Positions 1 to 11,992 of a DNA stretch of 64,000 nt are shown here, piece after piece. The stretch is taken from the NCBI GenBank assembly GCA_010015655.1, contig ML976659.1, positions 248,694-312,693 on the forward strand, given 5' to 3'. The DNA comes from Bimuria novae-zelandiae CBS 107.79. Its lineage: Eukaryota > Ascomycota > Dothideomycetes > Pleosporales > Didymosphaeriaceae. The position numbers and the translations under genes are program-made. Each line of letters starts with the position of its first letter. The stretch's first letter is position 1. A model generated the notes under the pieces. It was not told the origin of the DNA, made no database searches, and worked only from the letters and a program-made list of their open reading frames with translations.

Positions 1-1525
1 CCGAACACGACCCTCAATTTCTGAAAATTTTGGCTTACTTAGCGTCTTTTCAGACGTTTTGGCTGAAAAGTTGGGCGCACCGAACAGACCCTTACACCAA
101 AGCCTTTATTCCGACGGAAAACCGCGCGCAGCTCCGAAACGCCCCCAATACTGATCCCTCCAACGCCGATTCGGAGTAATCTTATCAGATCTTTTTTCTT
201 CTGGCAGACTTTCCCCCTTCGGGAGCCTTCGGCACCGCGTAACAGCGCCCACAAGTTCCGCGTCGCTTTTGCGCCAGCGCTTCATCGCACTTTTTCTCAC
301 GCTGCAGGCAATGCCTTCACCACATGCAGGAAAAGACATAGAAGCTGTAGTTTATAGATCGGGGGCTCGGGGTTATTATCGGACGTCCCCGACACCCTCT
401 GCTGTCAGGAGTGAAAGCAAAGGGTGTTGGGCGTGTCGAGGGAAGAGCCTCGATACGCCATGACACATGGTTTCCACACTCATCCTTGGCTTGATTGAAT
501 GTACCTGTTTGGACCTGCGTTGAGCAAGGCGAGGGACCCGGTTGTGCGGCGATGCGCGCAGGGGTGACGTGCTGGCGTGAGAACGGTGCGGGTATGTATG
601 GATTTGCAGCTTTACTTCGAAGAGGGTGGGGGTCGTCGGCGGTACTCCCGTAGGGTGGGCCACCCATCCACAACGTGCGTTGCAGGTTGATGCATGATTA
701 GGTGGCGGTTGGTGATGGTGAGGTTCTAGAAGCAGGTGTACGTGTAGATGTGGGGAGGGGCCGTGTAGGATGGGTGGGTCTGGCGTGAGGTGTGTGTGAT
801 GTTTGCATTTCACAAGGGGGTACTGTGTTGAGTTGAATTTACCCTTTTTGATTTTTTTTTTTTTTGGTTATTACGTGACTAGGGCGGCCTTAATTTGGAC
901 TTCTGTATGTACTTGTGAACCCGCTTTGCATAAAAATCCTCAAAATACTCATAAACATTTTTCAATGTGCTCTACAGTGGTCTCTTCAGCGGATGAAGAA
1001 ATGCTAATCGATGATGGCTTCAATATTTGTGGGTGAGAGTGTACTACATGTTAGGTGGGCACTGACTCGATGTCACGAGGTGTGTGAAAAATATCGGGCG
1101 GCTAGGTAGTCGTAGGGGTGTCTTTTTATCGTGGTTATCGACCTGAACAGATCATGCGACACACAGCAAATGGAAAACGCGATGAATACAGTAGGTGGTC
1201 ATATCGTGGGTATGTCGTTGACATTACTGTTTATATTGAAGCTACCCGTGGACACTTGTACATGTTGAGCTAGTATATTCGAGAATCTATGTAGAAGGTA
1301 CGGCCTCACATGAAGATCTATATGCGCTATCTAAACCTCCAGCAAAAGCTATATCGAACAGTGGGAATAGATTATAAAAGTTCTAGGTACGAGACCGAAC
1401 CGTATCCCGTCCAAGTCCGAAACAGCCCCCATGACTCCAGGACGTCCGTCCACAAACAAAAAGAAACATTTTCCCAGTTCCTCAGACCTTCTGTCCTGCA
1501 TCTCCCCATCGCTACAAAATGCCCA
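1..1525. other. Left-edge intergenic stretch
   Basis: I see no supportable gene here. Open frames are short, overlap on both strands and resemble nothing I know. A run of 14 T residues lies at about 852-865. The last few hundred bases are the 3' flank of the leftward 2EXR gene. Confidence 0.5.
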
Positions 1526-2682
1526 CTACACCTCCTGCAGCCTTACCATCCCCGTCTCCACACTCGACACCTTCTCATAGCACCTCCCACAAAGCACCTC
1601 TCCCTTCCCCTTCCACAAGCACGCCTCATTCTCTCGACACATCTCCCTCGGCAACATCATCTGCCCTTCTAACCACCTCGCCAACTCGGCATCTACATCC
1701 CCGCCCACCCTCGCAAACTGCACGCCTCGCACCCCGGTAAACAGCTTCAGGACTGCGAAATCGCACGCGTCGAACTGCGCCTGCGACACTCTGATCTCGA
1801 CATACTCAGCGCCGGAGAAGGCAGCCACGGCCTGTGCGGCGGTGAAACGCGGATCCGTGTCCAGACGAAGACAGATCTGCCAGCGGGAGATGAGGGAGAT
1901 CACACTGGGGTAGAGAACCGGTTTCGCAGAGGACGTGAGGTGAGGCAGGGCGGTGAGTAGCGCGGGATGCGCGTAGAAGGTGTGCGGTGCATAGAGGAGG
2001 CTCGTTGCTTCGTCGTGGATGCGGCGGCACGTGGAGAGAATAGCCGGGTGGAGCGACGTCGAGGTCGACGTCTGGTTGTAGTGCCGCACGCTGAGGTCGT
2101 TCGCCTTCTCCGTCAGACTCTTGAAGTTACCGGCGTCCGGGCAGAGGAGCGCGGTGTAGATTTCGTTTCTGAGTTCCGCCGGCAGTCTGAAGAAGAGAGA
2201 GTCTTCTTGGGAGGACGTCGTGCTGGGTGGGAGCTTCAGGCTCGCGGATAGGGGCTTGCGTTGGCCAGAAGACAGAGTGCTCCCGGGGGCTTTGCCTTGC
2301 CTTGCTTTTGGTGGTGCGCCTGGTTCTGAGGCGTGTAGTTGGAGTGTGGGATGCGAAGGCGCAGTGGTTGGATATGTGCTCGCTCGGTTGTGTACCAGGG
2401 CGGTAGTTGAATGGTAGTAGAGGGCGTCTGTTGCCATTGTTGTTCTTGTCTCCTCAGTCGATTGGTCTTCGACTTGGGTAGAGAATTGTCTTGAGGATAT
2501 GAGTTGGCCCGAAAGTACGTAGGCGGTGGTCCTGGGCGTCGGGGAGCAACGATGACTCCGAAAGGTGATTGAGACGGTGAGGTTGCTGGTGTGGAGGAAT
2601 TCGAGCTGCTTGGTGTTGAAGTTTGTGAGATTTGCGGATACGCTGGTCGTAATATGACTGGCGATGTCGATGTTATGGTCAT
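1526..2682 (-). CDS. 2EXR/F-box-like family protein
   Basis: A 303-codon frame runs from an ATG at 2437 to a stop at 1526. About 80 residues in, it carries FFRLPAELRNEIYTALL, the hallmark of the fungal 2EXR family, followed by a segment resembling LSTCRRIHDEATSLLY, also typical. These proteins are numerous in filamentous fungi and their roles are mostly unknown. A second frame opens upstream at an ATG at 2682 and overlaps in another phase. Its Ser/Thr/Pro-rich start looks like a real N-terminus. A GT...AG intron at about 2445-2518 would join the two frames in phase, giving roughly 360 residues; an alternative at about 2301-2395 also fits. The 2EXR identity is firm. The 5' structure is not, and a single exon from 2437 remains possible. 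Confidence 0.7.
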
Positions 2683-4409
2683 TGGAGAGCTAGTCTCCTA
2701 TCAGCCGTGAGTGTTGGATCCGGAATGTTTTCCGATGGTAGGAATCCGAACTAGCCGTTGTGCAAGTAACTATGGCGGATGTTTGTAATTGATGATCGTA
2801 GGAAATGGAAGACCAGCCGTTTATAAAGGGGACATAGGAAATTTTTGCGATGCCTCACCGTCCAGATCACGTTGTTTGAACAGCGAACACTCGGGCTCCG
2901 ACCGGAAGGGGATCCGTGCAGTAGCGATAATGACGCGGTGTGAGATGTCGCGCCACCAGGTCACTCCACTGTCTGCGGCCACCTCACCACCTGCGTGTCA
3001 TCGCCAGCTAAATGGGCAGCTGTCCCACAATAAATACTTGTTGAGGTTGTGAAAAGGCCCTGAGGTGATAACAACTCAATGAATATCCCAGCCTGTCTTG
3101 TTCGGCCAAACCTAGGTACTCGTCGGGTAACTGCGCTTGCTTGAGTAAACGCAAGGTGCGCACAGCGACGACCATCGTATCGGCCTCTCCAGCGAATCAA
3201 CACAGCTTCTGCAGCACCTTTAGACACTGCCTTCTATCGGGAACACCGGGGAAAGTTCTTGGGTTTGGTCGGTTGTTTCCGCACGTCGACATTCCGCATA
3301 TCCCCGGTTGCGAGTGTCGCCCCAGCACGCTTGCTATTACGGCAATACAGCTCCATATCGAAATCTGAGAAGAACGTTATGACCTGCATCACCCAAGAGT
3401 ACCTTGACACACGATGTATCAATCCTTCTAAATAAACGCATTCTTCTGTAGGAGCGAGATAGAAAGAGCTAAGCATGCATGTTGTATGCGGAGTACGGTG
3501 TCAGAAAACACTACGATTATTATCGCACTTGCACACGAACAGGCAATGTTTAGCTACGCTAGGATCCTGTCCTGCCTCCGGTTGTCTCCGAAACTCCATC
3601 TCTCAGCACATCATGTGGTTCCGCCTTCAGCTTTCCGTTCTTGCTACTAAGCTACCAACACTGCAAAACTTACCCTCCTTCCCAGCTCAGATACTCCAAC
3701 GCGTTCGATACAGCAGCTAAGATCTCCAGCGCCCCCGCATTTGGGAGGGGCAGCTCGCGGACGTTCCTTTCTCTAGAAGGCATATGCAGGAAAAGTGCGC
3801 TCCGGGGATGACAAGGCCATTGGCTGTCCGAGACTCGACCGTAATGATTCAAGAATATCAATCTAGCTTTATATCCAACGCGGCGATTCTGAAGACTTGG
3901 AAACATGGGAAGGGCTTCCAAAGCTTTTGCTCTGTCAAGTAACTTCCCTGCGTCCTCTCGTTTTTTTTCTCTCGGGTCTTGATACCAGCCTCGCGCGTCG
4001 GCGATGAAGCAACATAATGGAACCGAACGCAGATTATAGCACTGCCAGGCATATTGCGATCACCCTACGGTGAGGGTAGAATGTGATACCTGCCGCTTTT
4101 TGTTGCGATGGTTTCCTTCATAGTCACAAAAAAGCATGATACACCCCGAGTCGCGTCATTGTCGTGCGCGCTTTCAGCGAACAGACTCCTCACATGTGTA
4201 CATGCCAGCAAAAGTACGTGCATTTTTTGTTTATTGAACAGTCAACCCAAGTAGTAATTCACAACACTATGGCATGCGAATCATGAAAATCCTCGTACAA
4301 TGCCATGGATAAAATTGAGACCACAAGTGAAAGCCTTCGGGCCTCGTAACGCCTAACGCCCACCCATATTTTTACTGAACGGCCCTGCGGAAAAACCGTC
4401 GACCGCCAC
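2683..4409. other. Intergenic, nothing recognised
   Basis: This lies between the 5' end of the 2EXR gene and the 3' end of NHP2. Only short overlapping open frames of no recognisable family are present. The part nearest 2683 should hold the 2EXR promoter. Confidence 0.5.
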
Positions 4410-5158
4410 TTATTTCCGCACTGTCTTGCTTGCCTTGATGACAATGTCCCTCAGCGTGCCGTATGCCTCATCCCATTCAGCCTTGTCCTCATCTTTGAGA
4501 TCCTTCTTCTTGCTCACCCTGTCCTTGCCGACGAGCACGACACTCGTAGGCCTCTTCGTCGCGCTGGCTTCGCCGAGCTCTGCACGGCTCTTGACGAACA
4601 TGTACGGCACGTTGTGGTCCTCACAGAGGACAGGAATATGGGAAATGACGTCCATGGGCGAGATGTCGGCGGCGATGACGACGATGGCGGAGGGGTTGGT
4701 GATGTCGGACGAAGGCGGCGCATTCGAGGACGACTTGCGGAGGTATTTGACGACTTCCTTGACGCCACGGCGAAGCGTCTTGGTCTTAGCCGCTGATATA
4801 TTTGTCAATATGCGGCTCACCAGCCAGGTAAGCTTCTATGGTACTCACACTTCTTGACCGTCTTGAGCACCTTCTTCACCTCCTTCGCGTCTGTGCACAG
4901 CGGCTCTGCAATGGGCACCAGTGCGCTCGCTGGGATGTCTCTGGGCGCAACGTCACCGTCCTCGTCCACAACCCTCACCATGCTCTCCTCGGGCTCCTTC
5001 TCCAGCTCTTTCTCCAGCGCGTCTGCGACATCGCCGTTGAGCTTGAGCTTTTTCTCCTTCTTCGACTTCTTCACACCGTCCACCTCGGAGCGCTTTTCCT
5101 TTTTCTCCTTCTTCTCCTTCTTGTCCTTTACCCTCTTCTCATCTTTATCCTTGCCCAT
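4410..5158 (-). CDS. NHP2: H/ACA snoRNP subunit Nhp2 (L7Ae family)
   Basis: Two exons, 5158-4849 and 4792-4410, give 230 residues. The 56-bp intron (4793-4848, GTGAGT...CAG) restores a continuous frame through KKSAKTKTLRRGVKEVVK. The N-terminal half is Lys/Glu-rich and probably disordered. The C-terminal half is an L7Ae RNA-binding domain with the LRRGVKEVVK signature, then the strongly conserved DISPMDVISHIPVLCEDHNVPY and ATKRPTSVVLV blocks. Nhp2 binds the kink-turn-like element of box H/ACA RNAs with Cbf5/dyskerin, Nop10 and Gar1, and serves rRNA pseudouridylation in the nucleolus. The basic leader is longer than in yeast Nhp2. The start was chosen at the ATG followed by GKDKDEK; an upstream open stretch lacks family resemblance. 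Confidence 0.93.
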
Positions 5159-6078
5159 GGTGAATGTGTGCCGAGTCGCTTCTTTGCAATCCAGGGCTGA
5201 AGAGGCGCCGAGAGCGTGGAAATTGGGATGCAATTAGAACTTAGAGCACTGTCTTTGCGGGAATGCGACGGTGAGTGAGAGTCGCGAGGGAAGCCTTTCC
5301 TGGGTGTTGGCTGGCGATGGAGCGTTGTGCGCGGAGCTTTTTTTTCGAAATTTCGGAGCTTGGGCTAGGTCTAGCGCCTTGGCATTTTCGACATAGGGCA
5401 GGCACCGAACTTTCCCAACTCGAATTACAAGAGACGGGTATTAGCAGGTCACGGTGATGGAAAACTAGGGAGGAACGTTCACTAAAATGCATCGTATTAT
5501 ACATAGCTGTTTAGCAACCTGCAACCCACAGCACGCCCAAATTCGCTCCCACCACCCATTGACCCGCCTTCCTCTCTCCGCCGCGCGAAGACCAACGGAA
5601 CAAGCACTAGTGGTATATGCGATAAGAAGAAAGACACCAAGGAGATGGGAATAAATGACCAAGGAAAAAGTGAAAAACAGATATTAACGGGAGCGCAGCA
5701 GCACAGCCGTGTCGAACAAGAAGCGCAGCATGGGGCCAGCCACCAAAGTCAACTTCCAAAACAACGAGAGGGTATGTAGAAGACTAGGAAAGGTATTAGC
5801 AGTATGACCCCATGGCCAAACAGAGCAGAGCCCAAGCCCAGCTGCGTCTACAAACGGACCGAGACCGCCCCATGCGCCAGTTTGACCCCGTTCTTAGAAC
5901 GAAACAAGAGATCAGTAGAAATGGACGGAAGATCATCGCACCAACATGAAACGCAAATGGGAACAGCAGACCGAACTCCTAACCTTTGAGATGATGGAAG
6001 GCGGAGATGTGCAAACAGTCTAACAAAGTGGAGACAAGAATGGGACGTCGTAAAGTCGTGAAGGAGCAGCACTCCGTG
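5159..6078. other. Intergenic between NHP2 and the C2H2 factor
   Basis: About 0.9 kb holds the NHP2 promoter (right of 5158) and the 3' flank of the transcription factor gene (left of 6079). No open frame of recognisable family is seen on either strand. Confidence 0.5.
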
Positions 6079-8873
6079 CTAGTAGGCCATTTGCATCTCA
6101 AGAACCTGGACGCCTCCGGCAGCAATCGAAGGGCTGGCGGAACCGGAGCGTTCTGACATGGCATCTTCGTAGCCCACGAGAGCCTGGGAGTGTAGCTTGA
6201 AGGCTTCACCCATGAGTTTGGTGATACTGTGAACAATTAGCATCAATACCGTAAGACCACGGAACAGCACTTACCCCCAAACAACTACTTCGTCAATCAT
6301 ACTGCCCCAAAGACGGGCCACCGTGGAGCTAAGCTTTGCTCCATATACGTCCACAGAGTCGTCATCAAATAGATTGCGGAGCTTGTTGTACATTGCCAGC
6401 TCTTCTTCGGTAGCGGGTTCTTCGTCGTGCTCAAGACGGTATAGCCAAAGCGTGAGAATGACCATGAGATCCATACCGGTGAGAGGGTGTTCAATGCTCC
6501 AGTTGGTGGCCGAGGTTCGCGCAACCCAGCGGATGCCTTGCACAGCGGCAACTTCGATACAGTCAAAGCATTCTTGGATGACTTTGATCATTTCCTCCGA
6601 TCGCTGGACCTTGTCTCGAGCGTTCGTCATGGCTGCAGCAACCTCATACGAGTCGTGGTAGCGAAGAGCTTCCTGTACCGACTTCAGGTCTACGACAAGC
6701 CTGGTCCGGGTGTTCCTGTACATGGCCATGGCGTTGAAAATGAGCGGGTGACCTTTGTGTGGCGCACTCAGTTGAACAACCACCGTTTCGGGTTCGCAGA
6801 GTTCAAGCGATTTCTCCCAAGTTTCCAGTGCAAGCCTCAGCTTGTATTCAGTGACAACATCTTGCAATGCCTCAGGGCTGCGTTTGTGATACCATACTTC
6901 CAGGAAGAGGGCGTTGATCATGACGCGAGTCGCAAAAGCGCTGTACCGAGCTGGATCGCCTTGGAAAAGGTTGTCGTGAGCTTGACGGAACGTGATGATG
7001 CTGGACGCTAAAACGCTCTCGCGCCACGATTCCTCGTCAGATACCTCCATAGTCCAGAGAGTTTCGGAAGATGGAAGCTCCAGTGTGTCGAACTCATTGA
7101 AGCCCATAGCAGGTGTGTGATTGTAGGTCAGGGTCATAAGGCCAAAGAAGATGTAGACGGCGTAGTACGTTCGCCGGCATTGTTCATCAACAATCCATTC
7201 CTCATGGCTGGGCTGAGCGTTCTCGCGCGCTTCTGAGCGGAGTTTCAGCTCGTAACGGTTTCCAGCAACCATGTTCGCCAGAAGACTCTTAATAGAACAG
7301 GCCCATTCAAGACCCTTTGGATCGCCGCTCCAACTCGCGAAGACCATGTTTAGCAAAGTGCTCTGCATTGTCCACAACGGGCATTTACGAGAGCTGAAGT
7401 TCTCTTTGTTCTGCAGGAACTGGTTGACGAGAACTTTAGAACCGATGTGGAGCATGTATGCTTGGTCTTGGTCGAAGATGTATAGCGCACCAATGGAGAG
7501 CACAGCAAGAAGCAGCGGGGCTGCTACTTCAGTCGGTCGGAACGTTGCAGGGTGCAGAAACGGTTGATGGTGATGGAACAAGTCGAAATACGTCTTGAGC
7601 AATCTGTTCAGCGTGTTCAGGCTCGGTAGGTGGAATGTCTCGCGCAAGGCGTTTTCGCTGTCGTACTGCCTGATGTTCTCGAGAATCTTTGCACACTGTT
7701 CATCTGATTCAACCTGAGGTGCACGAGCCACCATCAATGCCTGGCTCGGGCCTGGAGACCTGCGGTAGTCGACAGGCGACACTGGGCCGAGCATGCCAGG
7801 GTATGGCGACAGAGCGCCTGGCGTTCCCAGACCGGCGGCGGCGGCAGAGCTGCTCATCGGCTGGAAGGTGGGCGGAAGACTAGAGTTCGACATCTGGCGT
7901 TCCATCAACGGCGGGAGCTGGTGAGGATGTGAGCTCAGGGCACTGGCGCTGTTGAAGGCGGGGTGTGTGTCCTGGGAGCCATGGGTTCGAGAGTCGGGCA
8001 CCATCGAGTCACCCCAGGGCATCTGCGGCAGCGACATGGAGCCAGGCGCGGGGTAGGCAACGGCAGGCTCCATCATCGGAGGGCCAGTAGGCGAGATGAC
8101 GGCACTGGGTGCTTCGGTGGTCATCTCAGGCTCCTGGCTGGCCATGGCCTTTTGGCGGAAGTCGGTCATCAGCATGGCAGCCGCTTCCAGATCGACCATC
8201 TCTTCGTTGCTCGCTTCGATTTGCTCGAGCGTCGTCGCCGAGTCGTGGGGCATGCCGCCTTTCGACGGGCCCGGTGCAGGCGTCTCCTCTGGGGCCTTGT
8301 TGTTGGTGCGACGCTTGACCTCGCTGGTCAGTGGCACGCCGCCGTCTTTGGCGTGGACGGTGCGATCGTGTCGCAGGAGCAGGTCGCGGCGGACAAAGGT
8401 GCTGCGGCATTTGTGGCATTTGAATGGGCGTTCTTTGGTGTCTGTAGGTGGGGTAGTTAGCAGAGGTTCCCCGCAACGCGCAAGCTTCGCGACTTTTGGC
8501 ATCAACAATGCATCGAGACCGGGTACCGTGTCCATCTCGCGTCTCTGGCCGACGACGGAAAAACGGAAGACGACGCCATGTCGACGTCGGCCGAGGGCGC
8601 TGTGGACAGAGTGGCGTCACACGAAAAATTACCAGTAGCACGCAGACATCACCAGGGCCGTGGCGCATTGTCCCAACAGCTGCCTCCATCGAGACACACG
8701 AGTCTAGATAGCAAAGACGACTTACGGGATCGTTCGTGACGACTGCGATGCTCGCTCCTGCTGAAGGCGCGGTTGCAGAACTGGCACTTGTACTTCTTCT
8801 CGGGCGCGGCGCCCGACTTTCGCACGGCGGGCGACGAGGCGGCGGAGGCCATGGTCATGGCAGCAGCGGGCAT
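6079..8873 (-). CDS. C2H2 zinc finger transcription factor with fungal-specific TF domain
   Basis: Three exons, 8873-8726, 8441-6275 and 6226-6079, give 820 residues. The first intron (8442-8725, 284 bp) separates the two fingers; joining it recreates the canonical linker HERSHTKERPFKC. Finger 1 uses C30, C33, H42, H46 and finger 2 uses C58, C61, H74, H79. A Pro/Ser/Met-rich linker follows. The fungal-specific transcription factor domain (PF04082 type) starts near residue 320 at FHLPSLNTLNRLLKTYF and covers a few hundred residues. The last intron (6227-6274) joins VVWG to ITKLMGEAF. This architecture, two C2H2 fingers plus the middle domain, is shared with yeast Rsf2/Tda9 and S. pombe Klf1 types. 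It should be a nuclear DNA-binding regulator; targets cannot be read from sequence. The reading frame continues upstream of the ATG to a stop without another ATG, so an upstream coding exon is possible. Confidence 0.88.
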
Positions 8874-11800
8874 GGAGGTGCGACGGGGGCTCTGCGGCGC
8901 GGTGGTCGCGTTGATGGGAGGGCGCTCTGCCGAGCCGGCTTCACGATAGTATTAAAGTGCGGGCGTGGTGAGGGCGGATAGCGGATTGAGTAGCATTCCT
9001 TCGCGTCGACGTCCTTCGCATAGAAATAGGCGTGGTACCGGTGTAAAGCCGGTGATAGACAGCTGTCTGAGGGATTGATGCGACGACGTGTGGGATGGAA
9101 ATGCGGGAGGTGATGGTGACGGGTGGAAGGCGAGCGCGGGCAGGAGCGACCTTAGGCGAAGCAAAGGGGGGAAAGAGCCGCGAGGGGTATTGGTTAGTCA
9201 GGCTGGCTCGCAGGTGCTAGCCACACACGCCCACGGTTGGTGCAAGAGGCTAACTGGGGTCGTGACACGTCCTCGCCCGTCGCGGGCGCGGCTCGATTTT
9301 CTTTTCCCGCCCGTTGTTTATTTCCTGACGCTGACATACGATGCGGGTGGATGTGAGGAATTGCCCCTCACTGCTGCGCTGGTTGGCAGCCAGCTTGCGG
9401 CGGGGCTCTGCGCTGCCCCTCCAAGAGCTCTCCTCTCCAGCGCAGGCTGCAGCTGCATCGGCGCCACGCCTTGCCGACTTCACTTCAACTATTAATCTCA
9501 CATCGTCAAAGCACTCTGTGACACTGCAGTGAGGCTCACGCGCTGCAGAGCTGCCGATGGAGATGTATCCGCGAGCTGACTAGAGCGCAACATGGCAGCC
9601 CGCCATCCAACCAATTCTCCAACAGCCTGTAAACAGATACGTACCAGGTACGTACCTCGAGCGCAAGGCTAGTTGTGCCCCAGTGCTGTGCGACCGAGCC
9701 GTCAATTCTTCGACAGAAAGAGCGGTATGGTCTCGCTATCCCCCATGTATCCTCCCCAGGTCCACATCTGCCAACGACCGCATATTCACACCGCCTTCCG
9801 GTGCATCTTCGTGCGTAAAGTTACTGACACAGCAGCCAACATTACAACGACAGGCGAGCGTGTGGCCCCTCCACCCCACTTTTGTTAAGGTTCATCTTAT
9901 GACGCCGACGGGAAAAGGGGGTGTCTTTGTCTCACATCATGACGCCAGGACGAGCCTCTAAATTTCACCAACAGCGAGCCGACCGCGCGACTAATCTTGG
10001 ATGCGCCGGGATTGATCGGCATCAACTTACTCGTTCCTAGCGAAGGCCCGTAGCAACGGGAGCTGGATTCCCTTCCCCGGACCCACCCAGCCTAGCCTAG
10101 CATCGGCAAGAGACGCATGAGAAGGCCTGAGGCTGTCCCAGTGTTCCACATGCAGACGCTTCGGAGCATGCAGCATCTCTTCACTTTCTACATCACGTCC
10201 TACACTCGATGCACCAGAATAGGGAACGACTCGAAAAGGAGTCCGATGGCTCAATTGATCCTGGTCAGCAGAAAGGTAACTTGTATGGCTGTTTGCCCCG
10301 CTCGCCTACTGGGAGACCTGAATCCTTAGGCCTGGGAAACCGGCGGTAAAAGAGTTGGATACAGGCTCCGCTTGCCAAGCTGTCACCAACACTTGTCGAA
10401 ATGAGACAGTGCTCAACAGGGACGTCTCTACATTTTCCCTCCAAATGTTATCAATTGGCCGGTGCTGCAACATTTTTGACGAGGTGCATTGCTTTTGCGT
10501 CAGAACCCCCGCGCTAACACATATCCCGTAATGCTCCAGAAGAATGGGGCCCTGGCTCCTGTTTCATATGCGGATCGCGGCATCTTGCCGTGGTACAGGA
10601 AACGACGAGGAGTCTAAGATGATTCGTCCAGCAACTCCGTTTGACTGAGGACTCTCATTGCTTGCGGCACGGTGTTATCGTCATGGTGAATGCGTCGCCG
10701 CGGACTGCATGAACTTCCCGCAACTCGTTCGTGGGCAACAACTCGACTAAAATCCCTCTCCATGTACACATGTCACTGAACCCTGTCGATAACCTTTCAT
10801 GTGGGAAAGATGGTTTCTCACTTGCGTTAGAATGGTGGCTCCATACCCACCGTCGCCCGTTTCCACGCGAGCACTAACCGGCTTAGGGGCATGTGTGCTC
10901 ACACTGCAGAAACACTGAGTATAGCCACCGACATAATCTTCCGCGATAGCTTTTTGAATCGAAGACTGATGAAGGAAGCTCTTATCAGTCCCCAACATGA
11001 GAGCCTTGATAGAGTGAAGGATTTCGAAACTCGGTTGGCATTTCTGCCGGGCCTTCCATGGTTGCCTTGTCAAGACACGGCCCATCCCGTTGCATAGGGC
11101 ATGTCGGTCAGAAGCCCCTTCTGAGCGCAGCGGCTCCGGTGCGTTCGGAGCTGCGTGATCATGTCACATCGAGTCAGACGGAGACAGGGCGTGTGCTGTC
11201 CGACGTTCCGTCCTTGATTGCCAGGTTCACCCGTCACTTGAGCGGTCTAGAACCGAAGCCGAGGGCGTGAAGGTGGGGCAATATTGAGGATGCTGGTGCG
11301 ATGTTATGGCATGGTATGCTCTTCTCGCAAGACACGGTGGTGTCGCACCTTCGACTGAAAGCGTGCGACGCATCACGGACGACGTACAATTGCATTGCCG
11401 CCTAATTCTCAGATAGCTTGAAGATGGCGTGCAAATGTGAGTCTACTTTAAGACATATACAACGCGCAATGCTCGAACCTCGCCAATAGGGCCCGGGGTG
11501 AACGAGCCCTGAAGGTTCCAATATCACGTGCCAGCCCCCAGCCTGAGGCCATTGACCCGGTCTGTGATTCCTTGCGGAGTCCAGCTGTGCCTCGGGGTCC
11601 TACAGCCGCATTCTCACTCAGTCGACTCCAGGCCGCCCCTTCACCTACTCGTAGTTTTCGTTCGCACACTCCTCTCTTTGTTTGCACTGCTCATTCGCTG
11701 CGATCGTCCCGCAGCCGCGAATGGGAACCACTTGAATCGCGTTCGGAAGCGCCCAGGCGGCGTCCATAGCCCAATCATCCGTTGCTCTTGTGGCAGGTCG

Positions 11801-11992
11801 CAACACCGCCCATAGCACGCGGAGCGCTCGAAGCGGTTGCGTTGCTCAGCACCGATCGCATTGTCTGCGGGCTCCCGTTTCGAGGGCGCTCTGCTCTTGT
11901 CCCGCGGGGTCGTCAGTCCCAGGCTGCGCCAAAGGAACTCATAGCAAACCTCTTCCCCGCCAGACGGCGTGCGACAGCTCGCGCCTCTCACC
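8874..11992. other. Long divergent intergenic region
   Basis: About 3.1 kb separates the leftward C2H2 factor from the rightward RasGEF gene, so it should hold both promoters and leaders. Pyrimidine-rich tracts near 11600-11700 suit a fungal promoter. Open frames here are short, overlap each other on both strands and match nothing I recognise. No tRNA or other structured RNA was found. Confidence 0.5.
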
